Source: Porodaedalea pini
Lineage: Eukaryota > Basidiomycota > Agaricomycetes > Hymenochaetales > Hymenochaetaceae
Assembly: GCA_002794775.1 (NCBI GenBank)
Contig: NBAY01000097.1
Span: forward strand, 1 to 64,000
Length of the DNA: 64,000 nucleotides
Reading direction: 5' to 3'
Positions 57,170 through 64,000 of the stretch are shown here, piece after piece (the stretch's first letter is position 1; every line of letters begins with the position of its first letter). The notes below the pieces were generated by a model. That model was given only the letters and a program-made list of their open reading frames with translations, searched no databases and had not been told where the DNA came from. A program made the translations under genes and the position numbers.

Positions 57170-60100
57170 AGTTGGGAACAACATTTTGCTTTATAAGTAC
57201 TACTCCATCTCAAGAAGAGATGGCCACAGATATCTCACCAGCATACCAGGTGAGCATATTGGCTGCATCAACACCACATGGTGTGACAGTGGAGACAGCG
57301 ATATGCTGTTCCTGTGGTACAGGTAAGCCAGCCTTGCGAGCATCTGGAATCCCAGCACAGGATCCACCATTGCTGCAGCTGCTGCAGATGATGGCTGAGG
57401 TGCATACGGTGACTGTGGGACATCTGCACGATGTGCATACTCCTGGCGCATTGGCATGATAGGCAGTGTGCCGTACCCATACATTCCCGCCACTGCTGAT
57501 GCCGATGATTGTCTAGTCATTAGGTGCCCATTCAGCAACTTTGTCCACTCCCGTTCACGCTTGGCATGCACCTGTTCATATGAAGGCCGCACAGACAGGG
57601 TGTGGCTCAACTGGCGCAAGCTGCAGGGCAAGGGCAAATGTGCCTGCACCTGCGTCACTGTTGCCATCCCCATACCCACACCAGCACTGTCATCAACGTG
57701 AAGCATGTCACTCCGCTCGAGCAGGTGGTGCACCTGCGCTGGGTGCGGCATCCAAATCTGTCTTTGCTCCCTGTCTCACAAACTCTGACATCTGTCGAGT
57801 GGCCTGTTGAACTCATCGGCACTTGCACTCGAGCTGCTCGATGACTCTGATGAGGACAAGTCATCTGGCAGTGGCCGCTCCCATTCTTGGTATGAACTTT
57901 GACGCTGGCATTGGCACCATTGTTGGGATTGCTGTTGGGATTGTTGCTGGGATTGATAATACTGACGCATGTCCCCTGGCTCCTCCATGATCTCGGATAT
58001 CCCAAACCCTGCAAAACTTGCATTCTGGTTCTGGCTTGTTGCTATAGCCATCGCTGGCGGGCCATGCATTGGTCAGGCACAGATGCGTGTCTTAAAGCCT
58101 CGTCTCGTTCTTGCCCTCACTCATGCACGAAATGCGCTGCAGACTCTGGGCGGACACCATACTCCTGCTGCTTGCCATAGTTGTCCACAGGCGCAGAGCG
58201 ATGGGACTGTGATCATGACTTTGCACTTGCTTTCCCCTTTGCCTCACGGTCCCGATCATGCTGAAAGGTGGTGGTACGGTCTACAGGCAGACTTGGACCT
58301 GGTTGAGTTTGGCCACTGGGGGTTCACTCTAATATGTCTGATGGAGGGGATAGTGTCAGGAATTGTAGGGAAGTGTAGGGGAATACTCAGGACTAGGTGT
58401 CAACTCGGGGACACGAGTACAAAGGATGACCGGCAAAATGTGCCTAAATGCAGTTGGAGAACAAAGAGCGACTATGATCTTGACAACCCGGGCTTGGAAA
58501 CTCGCCAGTGAAGACAGTAATCGAAACGATTCGTCGAGAAGATTCTGAATCTGAAAAGATCTCGAGATGCAGTGCAGAATTGACGGAGATATGGCAGTTG
58601 CACTGGTTGCGGCTAGTGGAACGCACAGAACTCCTGGAACCAAAAAGCTATTTTTGTAGCTCTATGACGCAGGCTTGGAATCGTGCAAGACAAGACAGTA
58701 TTCGAAAGCGATTTTAGATGAGATTACGAATCTGAAGAGAGCTCGAGAAACGGTTAAGAACTGAGGGAGATATAGCAAAAGCAAGATTTGGCCAAAAATG
58801 GGACTCGAGACGGAACGGACGGAATGGATGGAACGACACTGAACGGCAACAGAGACGAGAACTAAAGACTGGGACTGACTCGGGGAACTAAACTTCTATT
58901 TTTAAGACATTTACATGAGTGTTTAAATAACCAACAGAGGGTTGAGCCTCTGAGCGGCGTACAAAGGACACAAAGACAGACTAGAGGCTCTAGCCAAACA
59001 AAACCAAACAGCCGGAACTCGGAGCCGGAACTCGAGAACATGAGTAAGTAAGCTTTGGGAGGCTCGGAACAATACCAGATGTGACCCAAAATGGACTTCG
59101 GTGGCTCACCAGTGCAGAACCAAGCTGTATGCATCGAGTTAATCCTGCCAAACACTGAAACTGTCCTGAAATGCATCGGGGATACTTGTAAGACTGTCCT
59201 GAGTCGAGTCGAACCTAATAGAGCCAATTCTGAGGCTAGCAGTGTGGAGATCCCGATGCCGCTAGCCTCAGAATTGGCTCTATTAGGTTCGACTCAACTC
59301 AGGACAGTCTTACAAGTATCCCTGACGCATTTCAGGACAGTTTCAGTGTTTGGCAGGATTAACTCGATGCATACAGCTTGGTTCTGCACCGGTGAGCTAC
59401 CGAAGTCCGTTTTGGGTCACATCTGGTATTGTTCCAAGCCTCCCAAAGCTTAATTACTCATGTTCTCAAGTTACGGCTCCGAGTTCCGGCTATTTGGTGT
59501 TGTTTGGCTAGAGCCTCCGGTCTGTCTTTGTGTCCTTTGTACGCCGCTCAGAGGCTCAACCCTCTGTTGGTTATTTAAACACTCATGTAAATGTCTCAAA
59601 AAAGGGGAAGTTTGTTTGCCCTGAGTCAGTCCCAGTCTTTAGTTCTTGTCTCCGTCACCGTTCAGTATCGTTCCATCCATTCCGTCCGTTCCGTCTTGAG
59701 TCCCGTTTTTGGCCAAATCTTGCTTTCGCTATATCGCTCTCAATTCTTAACCGTTTCTCGAGCTCTCTTCAGATTCTTAACCTCGTCGGAAATCGCTTTC
59801 GGACACTGTCTTTTCTTGCACGATTCCGAGCCCGCGTCGTAGAGCTACAAAAATAGCTTTTGGTTCCGGGAGTTCCGTGCGTTCCACTAGCCGCAACCAG
59901 TGCAACTGCCATATCTCCGTCAATTCTGCACTGCATCTCGAGATCTTTTCAGATTCAGAATCTTCTCGACGAATCGTTTCGATTACTGTCTTCACTGGCA
60001 AGTTTCCAAGCCCGGGTTGTCAAGATCATAGTCACTCTTTGTTCTCTGACCACATTTAGGCACGTTTTGCCGGTCATCCTTTGTACTCACGTCCTTGAGT

Positions 60101-61138
60101 CAACACCTAGCCCCGAGTATTCCCCTACACTTCCCTACACTTCCTGACACTATCCCCTCCATCAGACACATTAGAGTGAACCCCCAGTGGCCGAACTCAA
60201 CCAGGTCCAAGTCTGCCAGTAGACCGTACAGTCACCTTTCAGTGGCATCGGGATCTCCACAACGCTCAGACGACCCAGCACATTGCGTGCCATCAATCCA
60301 CACACATGGTCCATGCTACTGCATTCTTTCTTCTGTTCTTTCGTTGCTTCTTTTGCCTTCTCCTTCACAGGCCATGCAGCTGTCAGGAAGATATACTCTC
60401 CTCTCTGTCCTCTCCCCCCTCTTTGTCCTCTTCCCCCTCCTCTTCATCGTCATCGTCATCGTCATTGTCGTCCGCAGGATACCGATAATCATACTGTTCA
60501 CTCATTCTTCTCAGGATTGGTTGCGCTGCCCATGCCATCCCCATCACAAGTGCGTCTACAGGGAGCGTCCTCGCACACTGCATCCCCCGAGCTTGCACAT
60601 GCCCCAGGCCCATCATCACTGCACTCACATGCCAGCGATGTGCAGCCCCAGGGAGTGTCTGTGCATGGCTTGCCATTGCCATCATCTGCACAGCTGAGGC
60701 TGAGGTGGAAGAGTAGTGATCAGTGGATTCAACAGGTACACTCACCTGCCTGCCGTATGCATGAGACAGTGGGCAATGATACCTCGCAGCATGGCTGCCG
60801 CTGCTGTTGGATGTCTGGCCTGGCATCTCCACCTCTGGATAGGCAGTATACTGTGCACCACCTGCAGCATCTCATTTGTGGTGCCAAGGCCGGGCGGGGC
60901 TCAGTGCACGTGTGTTTGGGTGCAATTTGGGCGGGGCGAGCGTTGCTTTCGTGCTTGATTTCAGTGGGTACGAGTTTCGGTGGGTGACGTCTGACATGTG
61001 TGAATACAAGGACAATGAGGGCATGCGGGACATGCCGGCATTCACACTAATGCTCTCCTTTATTCCCAACTCAGCTCTACATTCCATGAATTTTAAAAGA
61101 AGAAAAAAAAGGAAATTCATGAATAAGTCTTTATTCAC
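57170..61138 (-). pseudogene. Low-complexity coding remnant, probably the 3' part of the HMG-box gene
   Basis: Minus-strand frames are long but broken. 60832-60383 ends in an acidic run (ADDNDDDDDDEEEGEEDKEG). 58069-57776 has QQQSQQQSQQWCQCQ and SSSESSSSSSASADEF. 57751-57200 has AREREWTKLLNGHLMTRQSS and SSAAAAAMVDPVLGF. Gln/Ser/Asp runs of this kind suit the regulatory region of a transcription factor. A palindrome (58248-60255) cuts it and a repeat (61148-61812) separates it from the HMG box. Whether it is one gene with 62030-63190 is inference. Confidence 0.4.
58248..60255. repeat. ~2-kb near-perfect palindrome (fold-back element) with 20-bp spacer
   Basis: Left arm about 58263-59240, spacer 59241-59260, right arm 59261-60240 in reverse complement; pairing weakens towards 58248/60255. 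The spacer motif GAGATCCCGATGCC recurs, inverted, right after the right arm (60242-60255) and in weaker form before the left arm. Each arm contains GGTTATTTAAACACTCATG (TATA-like) and many CpGs, so it is younger than its surroundings. No protein is recognised; it may be two LTRs in head-to-head orientation. Confidence 0.85.
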
Positions 61139-61147
61139 ACCACACTA

Positions 61148-61812
61148 TATATCAGGCTGTAGTAGATAGGATTGTCTATGTAATGCAAGAAGTTTTGTAT
61201 TTTTACCTGTCAAATTGGCAGAGCTGTATGAAATGGACTGTCCAAAACCAGGTGAGAGCAGGTGTCCAAAGAACAGAAACATCCCCATTACACCACAAAT
61301 AGTGCACAGAATGACACCAAACTTATGCATGGGATTGCCATACATCTAAACCTAATTTACAGGTGGAGAAAAAAACTTTATGGGATGAGAGGAAAGGGGT
61401 ATGATTTTTGCATTAGTGAGAGTGAGGTGTAGAAACAGGGCTGGTCAACATTGTTTGACTTATTTTGACAAAAACATTCATCTAACCCCAGATATTTTTA
61501 CAGATTCGGATTTGGATGAGCAAGTACAATTTTTTGAGTGCTTAGTGAACATGTATTGTGAGGAATTGACACAGTAAATCGTCATTTACTCGAATTTCTG
61601 CAGTTATGCCACAAGACGCGTCAAAACCACATGAATTTGATGTGCGACAATACTTCTGAAAAGGGCAGTAATGAGCAGGTACTGTGCAGAATTTACAGAG
61701 AAAATCAACATTTATTCTGTTTTTTGATGTTTTGGCTCAGACACAGCTCATTTTACATGAAATGCATGTGTCGCAGGACTTATGAAAATGGCTGTAATTG
61801 TAAGCTTGTACA
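61148..61812 (+). repeat. ~0.65-kb repeat, unoccupied copy with the TA target of the 27-kb element
   Basis: Uninterrupted relative of 29318-29449 plus 56550-57064 (both in reverse complement). The junction AAGGGCAG-TA-ATGAGCAGG at 61671-61689 is the site that carries the 27-kb insertion in the other copy. Confidence 0.85.
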
Positions 61813-62029
61813 AGTACTTTATGCACTTTATAATTAATTATATGCACAATAAAATTATTTGGATTTGAATACATCTGCACAGAAGGGCATGATGAGTCTT
61901 AAGCAACAATATTTTTATTATGATCACACAAGGGTGAGGCTTAGTAGTGACAGGCACCTGCTCCTCATAGACACAAAATACAAAGTTATGCTTTATGATC
62001 AACAAGAAATGATCAGACATTGAGATGTG

Positions 62030-63190
62030 CTACAATGAAAAGCAGAAAAAACACACCTGCATCTTGCTGCTAGTAGTTGAGAAACCAGGGACCTGCCCTG
62101 GCATACCATAGCTCATGGACTGCAGATGTGAGTTCAGGAACTGGAAACCATTCATCCTACCAAATTCCCCTTGTCTTTGCTGGCCATGGCCATTCATCTG
62201 CATCTGCTGCTCACCTTCACTGCCCTCATGCATCGCAGACAAGCCAACCACCAAGCTACTGTTTGAACCAGGTGCCATCTTGAGCAGCCTCAGGATCTTG
62301 ATTGTAGGAGGCACAGGCAGGTAGAGGTCAGCTGGCATTGTCGGTGGCATCAGTGCACCCAGTGCACTCATTGAGTGATGGTTCTGTGGGGGGACAAAAC
62401 TAAGCAGTCCAGGAACTAGGCTCAGGGTAGTCTGAGTTGGGATTTGCACAGAAAGCAAGTGTCTGTGTCCGTGCCCATGTCTACTGTGGTGCAAGTGTGA
62501 GTAGGAAGACATGTTGAGCAGGCCCGATTTGAGAGAGGCGTGTCAATCACAAGGCTCACTCCTGATCCAGAACCAGATGCACCAGAGAGCATGGGCATCG
62601 AGAGGCTCAGAAGGAGCAAGAACATCTGACCTTGACCCTGGTGCTGCAATCCCTCTGATTCGCTCATATTGAAGTCTGCAAGATCTGCCATCTCAACTTT
62701 GTGCACGCTGCTGCACCTGCTGTTCACATAGCCATATGGACCATAAGGAGACTCGTTGGTGGAGAGTGAGTTGAGCTCGCTGAAGTCCTCTGAGTTGGCA
62801 GTCAATGCAGATGAGGAGACACTCATGGTGCTGGTGGTGCTGGTGGTGGAGTGCAAGGAACTGTTGCAGGCATGCATGCCAGAACTGCGCACATGGCTGC
62901 TCGACTTGGTATGGTCACAATGTTCCTTCTTCCCATCCTTCTCCTTCCTCACCTTCCCACCCACTGTTGACTCTGCTTTTCCCTTTTTCTCCTTGATAGT
63001 GTGTGTGGCCTGATAGACGTACCAAGTATATATCTTTTCATGCTCCCTCTTGCACTACTTTGCAAGGTCGTCCCAGTACTTGTGTTCCTCCATGGAGAGC
63101 AAGTGCCACTGCTGGAAGATTGTCTTGGACAGGTCAGCCTAGTGCTGGAGAAATTTTGTGGCAAAAAGAGTGCACATGATAGTGGTGGAA
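62030..63190 (-). pseudogene. HMG-box transcription factor, N-terminal part, broken
   Basis: The minus strand from ~63190 encodes a fungal HMG box: a TKFLQ-x-x-ADLSKTI helix, FQQWHLLSMEEHKYWDDLAK, and CKREHEKIYTWYVYQATHTI. Two in-frame TAG codons (63139-63141 and 63055-63057) break it; the first fits CAG to TAG. In intact relatives the last part usually has Y-P-G-Y-x-Y-x-P. Here Gln and His stand where Arg is expected, again G-to-A changes. Downstream (62964-62422) is Ser/Thr-rich (STTSTTSTMSVSSSALTANS), then a Met/Gln/Pro-rich segment to about 62060. A possible donor (ATGCAG|GTGTGT at 62060) leads towards the repeat at 61148-61812. Intact proteins bind and bend DNA in the nucleus. Confidence 0.75.
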
Positions 63191-63727
63191 GCAAGCAAGG
63201 TATAACAATGTGTCACATCTTGACGTGTTTTCTAAGTCCAGGTCTGAATGAGATCCATATAGTTCATCTGTACTGGCCTTGCACTTGTATTTAAGCATAA
63301 ATAGTTTAGTAGTATATTGAGATCCTTAAGCAAATTATAAGAGAGAGGTCATGAGTTCAAGACCTGCAGCACTAAGAAAAAGAATGAAACCTGAGAAATT
63401 AAGAAATCTGAAATTTGAGAAATAGTTAAATTAGGAAATATTATAAAATAATAAAAGGAGCAAAAGAAAAGCAAAAAGCTACTTTTTCTATTTTCTTCTT
63501 GGTGTCCTAAGTAATTACATGTAATTGTAGGTCTGGTAATGTCTGACAAGAATCATGGAGGATTACAATCTCCATAAGTCTTGTGAGATTTGACAAGTCT
63601 TGTGGGTCTTGTAAGTGCCGACCAGAGAAATAGCATGTAATATTACCCACAAGGCTTGCATATAATTTACATATTTCATTTCTTACAATTAAATGTATGC
63701 AAATGTAAGATTTGTCTCGTTTTCATG
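63191..63727. other. AT-rich non-coding region upstream of the HMG-box gene
   Basis: Contains A-rich sequence (63370-63480) and a short stretch GAGTTCAAGACC (about 63353) that loosely resembles a tRNA B-box, but no matching A-box or cloverleaf. No gene is supported. Confidence 0.35.
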
Positions 63728-64000
63728 ATGTGATGCAGATCTTAGAGTTTCAAAGTGACTGCACTGCATAACAGAGCAAATGAGGAAGGCATTGTTCATG
63801 CATAAGCACTGGTGGTTTGTCATCCTGTTCTCTGTCTAGTCTAAGCATCCACAATATCATGTTGGATAGCTAGGAACAGCATCTATCAATGGCGTGGCCT
63901 TGTCTCTGTGAAGAACTGTGACAGTCAGCCCATACCTCTTGTAGCAAAAGCAGCATTGATCGCTTTCTCAGTCATCAACGCTGGCATGGCATTGACTACA
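63728..64000 (+). repeat. Dispersed ~290-bp duplication, right copy (CpG-decayed), runs off the window
   Basis: Direct copy of 23993-24285. Nearly every CpG of the left copy is TpG or CpA here. Confidence 0.9.

Noticed and set aside
60283..60987. 234-codon plus-strand open frame
   Set aside because: Antisense of low-complexity minus-strand coding remnants; rich in Ser/Pro/His and without a recognisable domain.
63353..63365. tRNA gene or tRNA-derived SINE
   Set aside because: Only a loose B-box-like match; no A-box, no cloverleaf and no repeated copy in the window.

Overview
The window comes from a filamentous basidiomycete, most likely a wood- or litter-decaying member of the Agaricomycetes. 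Evidence: short (45-70 nt) GT-AG introns, a fungal-specific FunK1 kinase, a seven-helix membrane protein of the DUF6533 type, an OPT oligopeptide transporter, and the start of a class II (lignin/manganese/versatile-type) peroxidase. No rRNA, tRNA or CRISPR array was recognised. The two halves differ sharply. Bases 1-29,300 are gene-bearing and CpG-normal. Bases 29,300-64,000 are a transposon island in which most CpG sites have decayed to TpG/CpA. LEFT HALF: an intact von Willebrand A (vWA) gene (947-2569) is followed by a second, much larger gene (3713-13908). Its vWA-like head has lost all metal-site residues, and it runs on through about 48 exons encoding a long Ser/Thr/Pro-rich disordered tail; some 40 consecutive tail introns are phase 1. 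Next come the C-terminal part of a DUF6533-like membrane protein (minus strand), a broken class II peroxidase, a complete OPT transporter (8 exons, 783 aa), a small hypothetical gene, a C2H2 zinc-finger protein (minus), and an intact FunK1 kinase (842 aa). RIGHT HALF: the main structure is a 27.1-kb inverted-repeat element (29452-56547). Its ends are ~1.87-kb near-identical inverted repeats, each carrying a broken Tc1/mariner-type DDE transposase. It sits at a TA dinucleotide (duplicated as TA) inside a ~0.65-kb repeat, and an unoccupied copy of that repeat with the same TA is still visible at 61148-61812. Subtracting later insertions leaves a ~9.1-kb transposon with two divergent cargo genes of unknown function. 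A 16.3-kb LTR retroelement (886-bp LTRs) lies inside it. That element's 5' LTR is split by a 7785-bp Ty3/Gypsy chromovirus (target duplication CATAC), and the chromovirus protease region is itself interrupted by a 1.45-kb repeat. Several solo LTRs sit at other levels. The chromovirus appears to prime reverse transcription with the 5' end of its own RNA, as Tf1 does: an 11-nt perfect complement lies next to its LTR. The last 7 kb (57170-63190) hold a degraded HMG-box transcription-factor gene on the minus strand, interrupted by the unoccupied repeat copy and by a ~2-kb palindrome with a 20-bp spacer. A ~290-bp segment near 24.0 kb recurs in direct orientation at the right edge (63728 onward), where its CpGs have decayed. 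All splice models were read by eye. Exon sums were checked for a complete frame in the vWA gene (1242 nt), the OPT gene (2352 nt) and the FunK1 gene (2529 nt).
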